This document shows positions 48,407-57,576 of a stretch of DNA of 64,000 nt, in pieces. The translations under genes and the position numbers were made by a program. The DNA lies in NCBI RefSeq assembly GCF_963517015.1, contig NZ_CAUQDV010000002.1, positions 1-64,000 on the forward strand. Reading direction: 5' to 3'. The stretch comes from an uncultured Devosia sp. GTDB taxonomy: Bacteria > Pseudomonadota > Alphaproteobacteria > Rhizobiales > Devosiaceae. The notes under the pieces were generated by a model. It saw only the letters and a list, made by a program, of their open reading frames with translations. It did not search any database and was not told the DNA's origin. How positions within the stretch are numbered: position 1 is the stretch's first letter; every line of letters starts with the position of its first letter.

Positions 48407-49540
48407 ATGCGCGCCATTATTCTCATGGTGCTGGCCGCCATCCTCGCCGTGCTCGATGTGAACGTGGCCTATGCGCAGGCGGCGCAATGCGCCCAGCTCG
48501 ACAATGCGCTGCGCCAGTTCGACCGCAATTCCGACTTCCGGCAGATGGGCGGCAATTCGCAGGCGGCCCTGCAGGCAGCGCGCGACGTGCAGCAGATGGA
48601 AAGCCGCTATGTGCGCGAGGGCTGCAATGATGCGGCGCGTGCCGGCCAGCAGCTGACGCGCCAGTGCCAGCAGATCGGGCGCGAGGTGCTGCGGCTGCGC
48701 GATGTGGCAGCGCAGGTGAGCCAGCAGGTTGATTCAGCCAATGCCGTGGCAGGCCAGCGCGAGGCAATCCTTCAGGAAATGGCGCGGTTTGGCTGCAATG
48801 CCGGGTCGAGCGCCGGTTTCAGCAACGAGCGCCAGTCGGTGTTCGATCGCATTTTCGGCACCACGTCGGAAGGCGACTTCACCAATGGCCAGATGGTCAA
48901 TGACGGCAGCTATTGGGGTTACCAGGGCTATCAGACGGTGCGAACGGTCTGTGTGCGGCTGAGCGACGGCTACTTCTGGCCGATCAGCTATTCCACCCTG
49001 CCCGACTATGTCAGCCAGGATGCGCAGCAATGCCAGGCGAGTTGCCCCACAACGCCGGTGGAGCTGTTTTTCTACGACAATCCCGGCCAGGAGCCGGAGC
49101 AGATGCGCAACCAGTATGGCGAAAGCTATACGGCGCTGCCGCAGGCTTTCCGCTATCGCACCGAGCTCGACACCAGCGCGACGGCCAATTGCAAGGTGCC
49201 GGCGATTTCTCAGGGCACGATGAGCGTGGCGACCGCGGATGATGGCACCACGCGTACGATGATCGAGACCGCCGAGCTGAACTTTCCGCTGCCGCTGCGC
49301 GATCCGCGCCGGCAACAGCCGGTCGCTGCTGCAGTTGCCGCGCCGGTGATGCAGACGGCGACGCTGGTCGATGTGCCCCTGCCCCGCGTGCGTCCGGCCG
49401 GTCCGGGCGAGACGGCCGTGACGCGGCCGGCTCAGGCGGCGAGCCAGCCGGACCTGCGTCTCGTGCAGTTTGGCAACAAGGTGGTCAGGGTAGTCGGTCC
49501 AGACACGCCATACGCCCAGCCAGCGGGAGCAGGGACTTAA
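48407..49540 (+). CDS. DUF2865 domain protein, secreted
   Basis: A 377-residue protein starting at the ATG at 48407 after a weak ribosome site. The signal peptide is MRAIILMVLAAILAVLDV, with cleavage near AYA. A helical region of Gln/Ala-rich repeats spans about 25-120. The DUF2865 part follows (VCVRLSDGYFWPISYST, QCQASCPTTPVELFFYDNPG, YTALPQAFRYRTEL), where conserved Cys residues may form disulfides. Function is unknown; the domain is common in Hyphomicrobiales. Its last 56 bases overlap the 3' end of convergent gltX. Confidence 0.82.
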   Translation: MRAIILMVLAAILAVLDVNVAYAQAAQCAQLDNALRQFDRNSDFRQMGGNSQAALQAARDVQQMESRYVREGCNDAARAGQQLTRQCQQIGREVLRLRDVAAQVSQQVDSANAVAGQREAILQEMARFGCNAGSSAGFSNERQSVFDRIFGTTSEGDFTNGQMVNDGSYWGYQGYQTVRTVCVRLSDGYFWPISYSTLPDYVSQDAQQCQASCPTTPVELFFYDNPGQEPEQMRNQYGESYTALPQAFRYRTELDTSATANCKVPAISQGTMSVATADDGTTRTMIETAELNFPLPLRDPRRQQPVAAAVAAPVMQTATLVDVPLPRVRPAGPGETAVTRPAQAASQPDLRLVQFGNKVVRVVGPDTPYAQPAGAGT

Positions 49541-50822
49541 GCTCCGGTCCGTCGTGGCGGCCGGTGAGTGCTAGCCGCAAAGGAAGAAACAGCGCCTTGC
49601 CCTTGCGGCCGGTGGCGGTCTTGAGCGCGTCGGTCCATTGACCCCAGGTGGTTTCGTCCCAGGGCTCGGCCGGTAGAAGGGCTTTGGCCAAGGCGAGGAA
49701 GTCACGATCCTCGTCGGCAATGACGGGCTCGACCGGGCCGGTGACGAGCTTCGCCCACTCTGCGATGTCGTCGAACTTGCGCAGGTTGCTGCGCAGCAGC
49801 AGCCACATCGCTTCGCCCTCAAGTCCCATCGAGGAGAGCCGGCCAAGGGCGCCTTCATAGGGCAGCGCATGCAGGAGGCGGGCATTGAGATTGTCGAGTT
49901 CGACGGGATCGAAGCGCGCGGCGCCATGCGAGATCATCGTGAAATCGAGCCGGTTGGCGATCTCTTCGAGAGTTTCATAGGTCTCGATGGGCAGGCTGGT
50001 GCCGGTGAGGCTGGCCATGATGGCAATGGCCATTGGCTCGTAGCCGTCATCGCGGAAGTCGCTGATCGACTGGGAGCCGAGGCGCTTGGAGAAGCCCTGC
50101 CCTTCGGCATCGGTCAGGAGATTATGGTGGGCGAAGGTGGGGACGGCGCCGCCCAGGGCCTCGAAGATCTCGATCTGCGTGCCGGTGTTGGAGACGTGAT
50201 CTTCGCCGCGGATGACATGGGTGATGCCCAGATCGATGTCGTCGACGACCGAGGGGAGCGTATAGAGGTAGGAGCCGTCGCCACGGACCAGGACCGGGTC
50301 GGACATGGAGGCGGTGTTGACGGTCTGGGGCCCCTTTATCAGGTCGTCGAAGAGAACGGGGCGACCGTCGAGCTTGAAGCGCCAATGCGGCTTGCGGCCC
50401 TCGGCTTCGAGTTTTGCGCGATCCTCGTCGGTCAGCGCCAAAGCGGCGCGATCGTAGATAGGCGGCTTGTTGAGGAGGCGGGCGCGGGCGCGCTTGCGGT
50501 CGAGCTCTTCCTCGGTTTCGTAGCTAGGATAGAGCCGGCCGGACGCCTTGAGCGTTGCGACGGCGGCGTCGTAAAGCGCTGTGCGTTCGGACTGGCGGAC
50601 CAAGAGGTCAGGCGTGATGCCGAGCCAGCTCAGATCCACCTCGATGCCATCGGCAAATTCGCGCGTGGAGCGGGCATGGTCGGTGTCGTCCATGCGCAGG
50701 ATGTACTTGCCGCCGTGGCGGCGGGCAAAGAACCAGTTGAGCAAGGCCGGACGGGCATTGCCGAGATGGATGCGGCCGGTGGGGGACGGCGCCCAGCGAA
50801 CGGTGATATTGGCGCTGGTCAT
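49485..50822 (-). CDS. gltX: Glutamyl-tRNA synthetase
   Basis: A 445-residue class I synthetase. HIGH motif is HLGN in PSPTGRIHLGNARPALL, and the KMSKS counterpart is FSKRLGS. The anticodon-binding part is normal. Alphaproteobacteria often encode two glutamyl-tRNA synthetases; the length and FSKRLG form resemble the second type (GltX2), but this cannot be settled by eye. Its ATG overlaps the nadE stop by 4 nt, so the two are coupled. Its 3' end overlaps the DUF2865 gene by 56 nt on the other strand. Confidence 0.94.
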   Translation of the reverse strand: MTSANITVRWAPSPTGRIHLGNARPALLNWFFARRHGGKYILRMDDTDHARSTREFADGIEVDLSWLGITPDLLVRQSERTALYDAAVATLKASGRLYPSYETEEELDRKRARARLLNKPPIYDRAALALTDEDRAKLEAEGRKPHWRFKLDGRPVLFDDLIKGPQTVNTASMSDPVLVRGDGSYLYTLPSVVDDIDLGITHVIRGEDHVSNTGTQIEIFEALGGAVPTFAHHNLLTDAEGQGFSKRLGSQSISDFRDDGYEPMAIAIMASLTGTSLPIETYETLEEIANRLDFTMISHGAARFDPVELDNLNARLLHALPYEGALGRLSSMGLEGEAMWLLLRSNLRKFDDIAEWAKLVTGPVEPVIADEDRDFLALAKALLPAEPWDETTWGQWTDALKTATGRKGKALFLPLRLALTGRHDGPELKSLLPLAGRMACLDRLP

Positions 50823-52486
50823 CCGATCACGCGATCCTTGTAGCCATTGGTGATGGGGTAGCGGCGGCCGAGGCCGAAGGCCTTGACGGTGAGCTTGGGG
50901 CCCGGCGCGGACTGGCGGCGCTTGTATTCGGCGATGTTGAGCAGGCGCTCGATGCGTTCGACCAAGGCCTGGTCGTGACCCTGAGCCACGATCTCGGCGA
51001 TCGACAGTTCGTCTTCGACGATGCCCTTCAGGATCGCGTCGAGCACCGGATAGGGCGGCAGCGAGTCCTGGTCAGTCTGGTTGGGACGCAATTCGGCGCT
51101 GGGGGCCTTGTCGATGATGGCCTGGGGAATGACTTCGCCAGAGGGGCCCTTGCAGTCGCCGGGAACATGCCTGTTGCGCCAGGCAGCGAGGCGATAGACT
51201 TCCATCTTGAACATGTCCTTGAGCGGATTATAGCCGCCGTTCATGTCGCCATAGATGGTGGCGTAGCCGACGCCCATTTCCGACTTGTTGCCGGTGGTCA
51301 GGAGCATGGAACCGAGCTTGTTGGAGACGGCCATGAGCACGACGCCGCGCATGCGGGACTGGATGTTTTCCTCGGCAAGATCGGGCGCGCGGTCGGCGAA
51401 GATAGGGGCGAGTTCGGTCAGTGCGTCATCGACCGGATTGCCGATGGAGACGATGTCGTAGCGCACGCCCAGAGCGAGGGCGCAGTCTTTGGCGTCCTTG
51501 AGGCTGGCCTCGGAGGTGTAGCGATAGGGCAGCATGATGCAGTGGACGTTTTCTGCGCCCAGCGCATCGACGGCCATGGCGGCGACCACGGCGCTGTCGA
51601 TGCCGCCCGAGAGGCCGAGCACGACCTGCTTGAAGCCGTTCTTCTTCACATAGTCACGCAGGCCGAGGACGCAGGCGAGCCAAGGGGCCTCGTCTGTGGT
51701 GGTCAGTTCGGTGACTTCGCCACTGGCGCAGGTCCAGCCATGCTCCCCGCGGGTCCAGTCGGAGACGATGAAATCGCTTTCGAAGCTCTTGCCCTGGAAA
51801 ACCAGCTTGTTGCCCGGTTCCATGCCGAAGGAGGCGCCGTCGAAGACCAGTTCGTCCTGGCCGCCGACCTGGTTGAGATAGAGCATGGGTACGTCGTCTT
51901 CGGCGACGCGGGCGCGGACGAGGTCCTTGCGGACATGCTGCTTGTCGGTCCAGTAGGGCGAGCCATTGGGGCAGAGCATGATTTCCGCGCCGCGCATGGC
52001 GAGATGTTCGCAGACGGATGGGTGCCAGACGTCTTCGCAGATCGGGATGCCGACGGGGACGCCCTTGATGATCACCGGGTCGGGGAGCGGACCGGCGGCG
52101 AAATAGCGCTTTTCGTAAAAGACGTCGGAATTGGGCAGCTCGCGCTTGTAGCGCGTGGCGATGATCTCGCCATTTTCGGCCACGACGACGGCATTGTGGA
52201 GGCCGGTCTTGTCGAGCCAGATGGAGGGCAGGATGAGGACGGTGTCGATGCCCCTGGTGTCGGCCACCAGATCGCGCGCTGCCTGGATGGCGTCAGCGAC
52301 GAATTTTGGCTTGAACAGCAGATCGTCCGGGAAATAGCCGGTGAGGAAAAGCTCGCTCAGCAGCAGGATATCGGCGTTCCGGGCCTGCGCGTCGGTCAGC
52401 GCCTGGCGGGCCAGAGCGAGATTGCCGACGAGATCGCCGACCTTGGGATTGAGCTGCGCGAGCGCAATTCTGAGGCGGTCTGTCAC
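50819..52486 (-). CDS. nadE: Glutamine-dependent NAD+ synthetase
   Basis: A 555-residue two-domain enzyme. The N-terminal nitrilase-type glutaminase (about 1-260) has catalytic Glu in LLLSELFLTGY, Lys in the TRYKRELPNSDVF area and Cys in VGIPICEDVWHP. The C-terminal synthetase (about 270-540) has the ATP loop VLGLSGGIDSAVVA. It converts deamido-NAD to NAD with glutamine as ammonia donor. The stop overlaps the gltX start (minus-strand ATGA at 50819-50822). Confidence 0.96.
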   Translation of the reverse strand: MTDRLRIALAQLNPKVGDLVGNLALARQALTDAQARNADILLLSELFLTGYFPDDLLFKPKFVADAIQAARDLVADTRGIDTVLILPSIWLDKTGLHNAVVVAENGEIIATRYKRELPNSDVFYEKRYFAAGPLPDPVIIKGVPVGIPICEDVWHPSVCEHLAMRGAEIMLCPNGSPYWTDKQHVRKDLVRARVAEDDVPMLYLNQVGGQDELVFDGASFGMEPGNKLVFQGKSFESDFIVSDWTRGEHGWTCASGEVTELTTTDEAPWLACVLGLRDYVKKNGFKQVVLGLSGGIDSAVVAAMAVDALGAENVHCIMLPYRYTSEASLKDAKDCALALGVRYDIVSIGNPVDDALTELAPIFADRAPDLAEENIQSRMRGVVLMAVSNKLGSMLLTTGNKSEMGVGYATIYGDMNGGYNPLKDMFKMEVYRLAAWRNRHVPGDCKGPSGEVIPQAIIDKAPSAELRPNQTDQDSLPPYPVLDAILKGIVEDELSIAEIVAQGHDQALVERIERLLNIAEYKRRQSAPGPKLTVKAFGLGRRYPITNGYKDRVIG

Positions 52487-52504
52487 GGTGATACTGACCC
52501 GAGG

Positions 52505-52547
52505 CTGAGAAAATGAAAGGCGCGCCGCGGCAGGTTGCCGGGCGCGC
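52505..52547 (-). terminator. Terminator of the putative beta-barrel gene
   Basis: On the minus strand GCGCGCC, CGGCA, loop ACC, TGCCG, (C), GGCGCGC and then a U-rich CTTTCATTTTC. It lies about 41 nt after the stop at 52589. Confidence 0.8.
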
Positions 52548-52588
52548 GCAAGACTTAGCGACTTGCCCGGGTGGGAGCAAGGGAGGGG

Positions 52589-53500
52589 TTAGAAACGACC
52601 GGTCAGTTCAGCCAATGCGCCGTAACGCAAAAGAGAGAATCCAGACAGTGGCGTGTCAGAGTAGAGGTAAGATTCAGGTGTCGCAGCATCCCAATACTTC
52701 GCCTGCAAGCTGCTGGGGCCAGTCAACAGCCATGCGCGACCGCCAACCCTGAAAGTGAGGTTATCCGATGGGTGGTAGCCCAGCATCAGCTGGCCGCTCG
52801 CACCGTAGAGAGCGCCGGTCGCAATCAGGCTGCTGCGGTTGACGTTGACACCTTGCATTAATGTATCAGCGAATGGACGCTCCGCAGTGGCGCCATGCGC
52901 AAAGGCATAAGGTATCGCGACAAGTTCGGCGTTGATGTCAAACATGCCGAAATCGGCGCGCCCGGTGACACCAAGCCGAAGTTCCTGAATGTTGAGGCCA
53001 TCAATGTGCTCAATGTCGAGCCGATTTCGGTCCGGCGATTCCTTATGGTACTGGTATCCCGCCAAGAAGCCGATCGTCGCATTTTCGTTGCCAAAGGGTG
53101 TCCACCCAAAGTCGGCGCCCACCGCGCCAATCTGTCCGCCTTCAAAAGTCGCCACTGATTGCCCATCGGTCACGTAGTCGCCGCTAGTGACGGCGCCATA
53201 GGCAGCCTGGCCTTTCACAAATGTGCTGGTCGACAGATCATCAATGCGGAAATGGGCTTCAAGAATATGGGTTGTGTCCTCCGTGCTGTAGGTATCACCC
53301 GCCAGTTCTGCCCATTGTTCGCCTAGGGAGTACCAGTAGCGTAGGCCTGCTTCATACTTTAGCGGGTTGGCGTCACTGTGTTCCCAGTTGGTCGGGTAGG
53401 ATGTTCGGATGCCGGGCGAGGCCATCCAGTCGGCGGCCAAGGTTGGCACTGCCGCCAGGAGCGAGGAAAGGGCCACGGTGCCCAGAATGATCCGATTCAT
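52589..53500 (-). CDS. Putative outer-membrane beta-barrel protein, unrecognised
   Basis: A 303-residue protein from the ATG at 53500, supported by GGAGG 5 nt upstream. The signal peptide is MNRIILGTVALSSLLAAVPT, with cleavage after LAA. The rest is rich in aromatic residues and alternating polar/apolar strands (LKYEAGLRYWYSLGEQW, IGAVGADFGWTPFG, IGFLAGYQYHKES, FRVGGRAWLL) and ends with a C-terminal Phe (ELTGRF), the mark of outer-membrane barrels. I do not recognise the family. The codon use and base composition look less GC-rich than in neighbours. It stands alone with its own terminator. Confidence 0.75.
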   Translation of the reverse strand: MNRIILGTVALSSLLAAVPTLAADWMASPGIRTSYPTNWEHSDANPLKYEAGLRYWYSLGEQWAELAGDTYSTEDTTHILEAHFRIDDLSTSTFVKGQAAYGAVTSGDYVTDGQSVATFEGGQIGAVGADFGWTPFGNENATIGFLAGYQYHKESPDRNRLDIEHIDGLNIQELRLGVTGRADFGMFDINAELVAIPYAFAHGATAERPFADTLMQGVNVNRSSLIATGALYGASGQLMLGYHPSDNLTFRVGGRAWLLTGPSSLQAKYWDAATPESYLYSDTPLSGFSLLRYGALAELTGRF

Positions 53501-53709
53501 TATAGCCTCCGGCATTCTGCCAAGTATTGGAGACAATTCATGATGCGTTAGGGTTAAAATCCCGCTAAGCGATTGCAATTGGCAGTTTGGTAACTCCATG
53601 GGCGCAGATTTGATCGTATTGCACAGGAATGTGCGCCGGCTGTCGCAACTGCTTGGTTGCTGAGGAGTTGCCCAGAATACAGCAGGCCTTTGGTCGAAGA
53701 GTTTTTTTG

Positions 53710-54129
53710 ATGACGCGTATTTTGGTGGTCGAGGACGAGATTTTCGTCGCGACCGAAATTGAGCATGTGATCGAAGAGATGGGACATGAACCCATCGGCA
53801 TAGCGCATGACCAGCGTTCGGCCCTGGCGCTCGCATCGCAAGCCGAGATTGCGCTCGTCGACATCAACCTGCTCGATGGCCCGACGGGGATCGGCATTGG
53901 CCGTATCCTCGCCCAGACCCATGGCGTGATCGTCGTCTATATGACCGCAAATCCGTCGCAACTGGGCGACGGCGTCCCCGGCACGATGGGCGTGGTGGCC
54001 AAGCCGGCCAGCGACCGCGATCTGCGTTCGGTGATTTCCTATGCTGTCGCCCGCCGCGATGAGGCCGATGCGGTGCCCCCTCCCCGGCTGCAGCTGTTTC
54101 GCTGGCCGGACGACATGATCCCCGGCTAA
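53710..54129 (+). CDS. Single-domain response regulator (receiver only)
   Basis: A 139-residue protein. The receiver domain has acidic pocket residues E8 and D9 in VVEDE, the phosphorylation site D51 in LVDINLLDG, T79 in YMTANPSQ and K98 in VVAKPAS. No DNA-binding output domain follows, only a ~25-residue tail. It faces the HWE kinase gene tail to tail with a 4-nt overlap of stop codons (54126-54129), so they may be functional partners. Such regulators commonly act by protein contact or as phosphate sinks in general stress circuits. Confidence 0.88.
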   Translation: MTRILVVEDEIFVATEIEHVIEEMGHEPIGIAHDQRSALALASQAEIALVDINLLDGPTGIGIGRILAQTHGVIVVYMTANPSQLGDGVPGTMGVVAKPASDRDLRSVISYAVARRDEADAVPPPRLQLFRWPDDMIPG

Positions 54130-56033
54130 CTGGTCTGAAGCTTCCCTGAGCGCCGCAGCGTATCGAGGGGCAAGTCAATTTCGACGCGCAGGCCGTCGGT
54201 CTCCCACACACGCTGCAGCGTGCCGCGCATCTGGCCCTCGACGCTGAGGGTGATGAGGCGCGAGCCGAAGCCGGACAGTTCGCCTTCGCTCTCGATGGCC
54301 GGGCCGCCCTGTTCCTTCCAGGACAGGCGATAGCGTTCACCGGCTTGGGCGCCGGTGAGGTTGACCCTGCCCGCTTCGATGGAGAGCGCGCCGTATTTGG
54401 CGGAATTGGTGCCCAGTTCGTGGAACAGCAGCGCCAAGGGCGTTGCGGCGCCGTCGTCGATCTGCGCGTCGTCGCCGGCGAAGAGAATGCGCGTGCCTGC
54501 CTCGCTGCCATAGGGCTGCATGAGGCGATCAATCAGCGACTTGAGCGAGCCCTGGTTTTCCGGCGGGCGCGAGACATGGCTGTGCGGGCGCACGAAATCA
54601 TGGGCTTCGCCCAGAGCGTAGATGCGCTGGCGCAGCTCGGTCGAGAAGGCCTTGACCTCGTCGGACTTGTTGCGGGCCGAGAGGCTGATGATGCTGGTGA
54701 GGACGGCGAAGATATTCTTGATACGGTGGCTGAGTTCCTGGGCCACCAGTTCGCGTTCTTCGGCCACCAGCTTGGTCTCGTGAATGTCGGTGCAGGTGCC
54801 GATCCAGCGGACGATCTGGCCAGACAGATCGCGAATGGGAAGCGCCAGCCCGAGCGTCCAGCGATAGACACCCGTATAGTGCTTGAGGCGGTATTCGATC
54901 TGGTAGGGTTCGCCGGTCTCAAGGCTGTGGCGCCAGGCTTTCCAGGCACGTTCCTGATCTTCGGGATGGAACATGTCGTTCCAGCCTTCGCCATCAGTGG
55001 TGCCCTGTGGCACGCCGGTGAACTCGTACCAGCGGGCGTTGTAATAGTCGTGGTAGCCATCCGGCAGGGTCGACCAGACCATTTGCGGCATGGTGTCGGC
55101 CAGCGTACGGAAACGCAATTCGCTTTCGGCCAGGGCATCGGAGATGCGGCGCTGTTCGCTCACATCGACGATGACGCCGGGAAAGCGGGTGGCTTTGCCC
55201 TCCGCGTCGAGCCGAGGACGGCCCGAGGCGATGACGTGGTGGGTCGCGCCCTGCCTGTCGACCAGCCGATATTCGCTGCGATAGGGCGAACCGTCCTCGA
55301 GGACAGCAGCAATCTCGTCGCCGACACGGGTGACGTCATCGGGATGGATGGCGGCCAGGAATTCCTCGATCGGTACGCCGAGGCCGGCTCGCAACGGATC
55401 AAGGCCGAACATGGCGGCAAACTTGTCGTCGGATGTGACCACATTGGCGGCGACATCCCAATCCCATGTGCCAACGAGGCTGGAGCCGTTCAGCGCCAGC
55501 GACAGGCGCTCCTCGCTGCGGGCCAGAGCCTTCTGCGCGAGGATGCGATCGGTGGTTTCGTGCACGATGCAGAGCGTGCCCATGGACTGGCCGTCGTCGC
55601 CAACGATGGGACTGTATTGCAGATCCATCCAGGCCGCTTCTGCCTGACCATGGCGGTTGAGCATCAGTTCCTGGTCGCGGAGGGACCAGGATTCGTTGCG
55701 CAGGCCGCGCTCGATATTGCCCAGGTTGAAATCAGCGATCTCAGGCCAGGCCGCTGCTGCCGGCATGCCAAAGATATGGGGGTGCCTGCCGCCGGCAAAC
55801 AGCGCATAGGCGTTGTTGTAGATCAGGTGCCCCTCGACGCCCACCATCATCACCATGGGCGTGGCGGTGGACATCATGAGGCGGACCGAGCCGCGCAGGC
55901 TTTCCGGCCAGCCCGGAATGGGGCCCAGCGGATGGCTGGTCCAGTCGAAGTCATTGATCAGCTTGAGCGTGGGATCCCGCTCCAGGCGCTCACGCGCTTC
56001 GGGGCTGGCAGCGGGAAACAAAGACTTGGGCAT
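54126..56033 (-). CDS. HWE family sensor histidine kinase with PAS domains
   Basis: A 635-residue cytoplasmic kinase without transmembrane helices. Three PAS-like domains cover about 25-165, 170-290 and 295-420 (WDWDVAANVVTSDDKFAAMF and FRTLADTMPQMVWSTLPDG mark the second and third). The HWE kinase part has the phospho-acceptor H436 in ELSHRIKNIFAVL, then HELGTNSAKYGAL and W572-x-E574 (SWKEQGGP). It probably senses light, redox or small ligands through PAS and phosphorylates a receiver; the adjacent convergent single-domain regulator is a candidate. LOV-type Cys motif NCRFLQ is absent, so the first PAS is not an obvious blue-light domain. Confidence 0.92.
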   Translation of the reverse strand: MPKSLFPAASPEARERLERDPTLKLINDFDWTSHPLGPIPGWPESLRGSVRLMMSTATPMVMMVGVEGHLIYNNAYALFAGGRHPHIFGMPAAAAWPEIADFNLGNIERGLRNESWSLRDQELMLNRHGQAEAAWMDLQYSPIVGDDGQSMGTLCIVHETTDRILAQKALARSEERLSLALNGSSLVGTWDWDVAANVVTSDDKFAAMFGLDPLRAGLGVPIEEFLAAIHPDDVTRVGDEIAAVLEDGSPYRSEYRLVDRQGATHHVIASGRPRLDAEGKATRFPGVIVDVSEQRRISDALAESELRFRTLADTMPQMVWSTLPDGYHDYYNARWYEFTGVPQGTTDGEGWNDMFHPEDQERAWKAWRHSLETGEPYQIEYRLKHYTGVYRWTLGLALPIRDLSGQIVRWIGTCTDIHETKLVAEERELVAQELSHRIKNIFAVLTSIISLSARNKSDEVKAFSTELRQRIYALGEAHDFVRPHSHVSRPPENQGSLKSLIDRLMQPYGSEAGTRILFAGDDAQIDDGAATPLALLFHELGTNSAKYGALSIEAGRVNLTGAQAGERYRLSWKEQGGPAIESEGELSGFGSRLITLSVEGQMRGTLQRVWETDGLRVEIDLPLDTLRRSGKLQTS

Positions 56034-56131
56034 GCTCAGCTTTCGTGGGCGGGCGATGAGTCAGGACTATAGCTGGCCGCAGGGCCGATCTGCAACGCGG
56101 CGCCGCGCTTGAGGTTCACCTGCCCTATCAA

Positions 56132-57508
56132 TTATTCTCCGGCTGCGAGGCGTTGGCGTGGCGTCTTCTGGGCATGGACTTCCTCAGCGACGAGGAAAGC
56201 CAGTTCCAGAGCCTGCGACGCATTGAGGCGCGGGTCGCAATAGGTGTTGTAGCGATCGGCCAGGGTCGCCTCGGTGACGGCCGAAACGCCGCCGACGCAT
56301 TCGGTGACGTCGTCGCCAGTCATCTCGATATGCACGCCGCCGGCATAGGTGCCCATTTCGCGATGGATCTCGAAGAAGCTCTTCACTTCCGACAGGACGC
56401 GTTCGAAGGGGCGGGTCTTGAAACCGGTGGAGGCCTTGATGGTGTTGCCATGCATGGGATCGGAACACCAGACGACGGTGCGGCCGGCCTTCTGCACGGT
56501 TTCGATCAGGCGCGGCAGGTGTTCGTGGATCTTGTCCGATCCGAAGCGCGAGATCAGCGTGATGCGGCCGGCTTCGTCGGTCGGGTTGAGGCGATCGAGC
56601 AGGCGCAGCAGGTCATCGGCGCTCAGCGATGGGCCACATTTGATGCCGATCGGATTGTGGATGCCGGCGAAATATTCGACATGGGCGGCATCGGGCTGAC
56701 GGGTGCGATCGCCAATCCAGAGCATGTGACCGGAGGTGGCGTACCAGTTGTTGGAAATGGAATCGCGACGGGTCAGCGCCTCTTCATAGCCAAGCAGCAG
56801 GGCCTCATGGCTGGTGTAGAAACTGGTCTGGCGAAGGGCCGGCGTGTTCTCGGGGTTGAGGCCGAGCGCGCTCATGAAGGTGATGGCGTCGTCGATCTTG
56901 CGCGCCACTTCCTCATAGCGGGTGTTCCAGTTCGACCCCTTCATGAAGCCGACGGTCCATTCGTGGATGCGGGTCAGTTCGGCGTAGCCACCCATGGAGA
57001 AGGCGCGCAGCAGGTTGAGCGTGGCCGCGGACTGGCGATAGGCCTGCAGCATGCGATCGGGATCGGGCACGCGCGAGGCTTCGGTGAAGTCGATGGCGTT
57101 GATGATGTCGCCGCGATAGGAGGGCAGCTCGACGCCATCGATGGTCTCGGTATCGGCGGAGCGCGGCTTGGCGAACTGGCCGGCAACGCGGCCGATCTTG
57201 ACCACGGGCTTGGACGCGCCATGGGTCAGCACCACTGCCATCTGCAGGAAGACGCGGAAGAAGTCGCGGATGTGATCGGCGCCGTGCTCGGCAAAGCTTT
57301 CGGCGCAGTCGCCGCCCTGGAGCAGGAAGGCCTCGCCACGGGCAACGGCGGCCAGACGCGCCTTGAGCTCGCGCGCTTCACCGGCAAACACCAGCGGCGG
57401 AAACGTCGCGAGCTGACGCTCGGCTTCGGCCAGCGCCGCAGCGTCGGGATAGGCCGGAACCTGGGAGATGGGCTTTGCACGCCAGCTATCGGGGGTCCAG
57501 GTGGTCAT
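56132..57508 (-). CDS. 3-deoxy-7-phosphoheptulonate synthase, class II
   Basis: A 458-residue enzyme that joins phosphoenolpyruvate and erythrose 4-phosphate at the head of the shikimate pathway. The ATG at 57508 is preferred (starts MTTWTPDSWRAKPISQVPAY, as class II enzymes do); a GTG/ATG 18 codons upstream is possible. Conserved blocks are FLLQGGDCAESF, VKIGRVAGQFAKPRSAD, GIKCGPSLSADDLLRLLDRL and WCSDPMHGNTIKA. Class II enzymes are plant-like and widespread in Alphaproteobacteria. Located 68 nt after gor on the same strand, it may be cotranscribed. Confidence 0.95.
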   Translation of the reverse strand: MTTWTPDSWRAKPISQVPAYPDAAALAEAERQLATFPPLVFAGEARELKARLAAVARGEAFLLQGGDCAESFAEHGADHIRDFFRVFLQMAVVLTHGASKPVVKIGRVAGQFAKPRSADTETIDGVELPSYRGDIINAIDFTEASRVPDPDRMLQAYRQSAATLNLLRAFSMGGYAELTRIHEWTVGFMKGSNWNTRYEEVARKIDDAITFMSALGLNPENTPALRQTSFYTSHEALLLGYEEALTRRDSISNNWYATSGHMLWIGDRTRQPDAAHVEYFAGIHNPIGIKCGPSLSADDLLRLLDRLNPTDEAGRITLISRFGSDKIHEHLPRLIETVQKAGRTVVWCSDPMHGNTIKASTGFKTRPFERVLSEVKSFFEIHREMGTYAGGVHIEMTGDDVTECVGGVSAVTEATLADRYNTYCDPRLNASQALELAFLVAEEVHAQKTPRQRLAAGE

Positions 57509-57576
57509 CGGCGGGTTTCCTTGTTGCTGGCGCGGAATACCAAGCGGGGACGGATGGGACAAGGGCGAGTTTGTCC

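Noticed and set aside
54126..56033. LOV blue-light sensor in the HWE kinase
   Set aside because: The NCRFLQ flavin-binding motif is absent from the first and other PAS domains.
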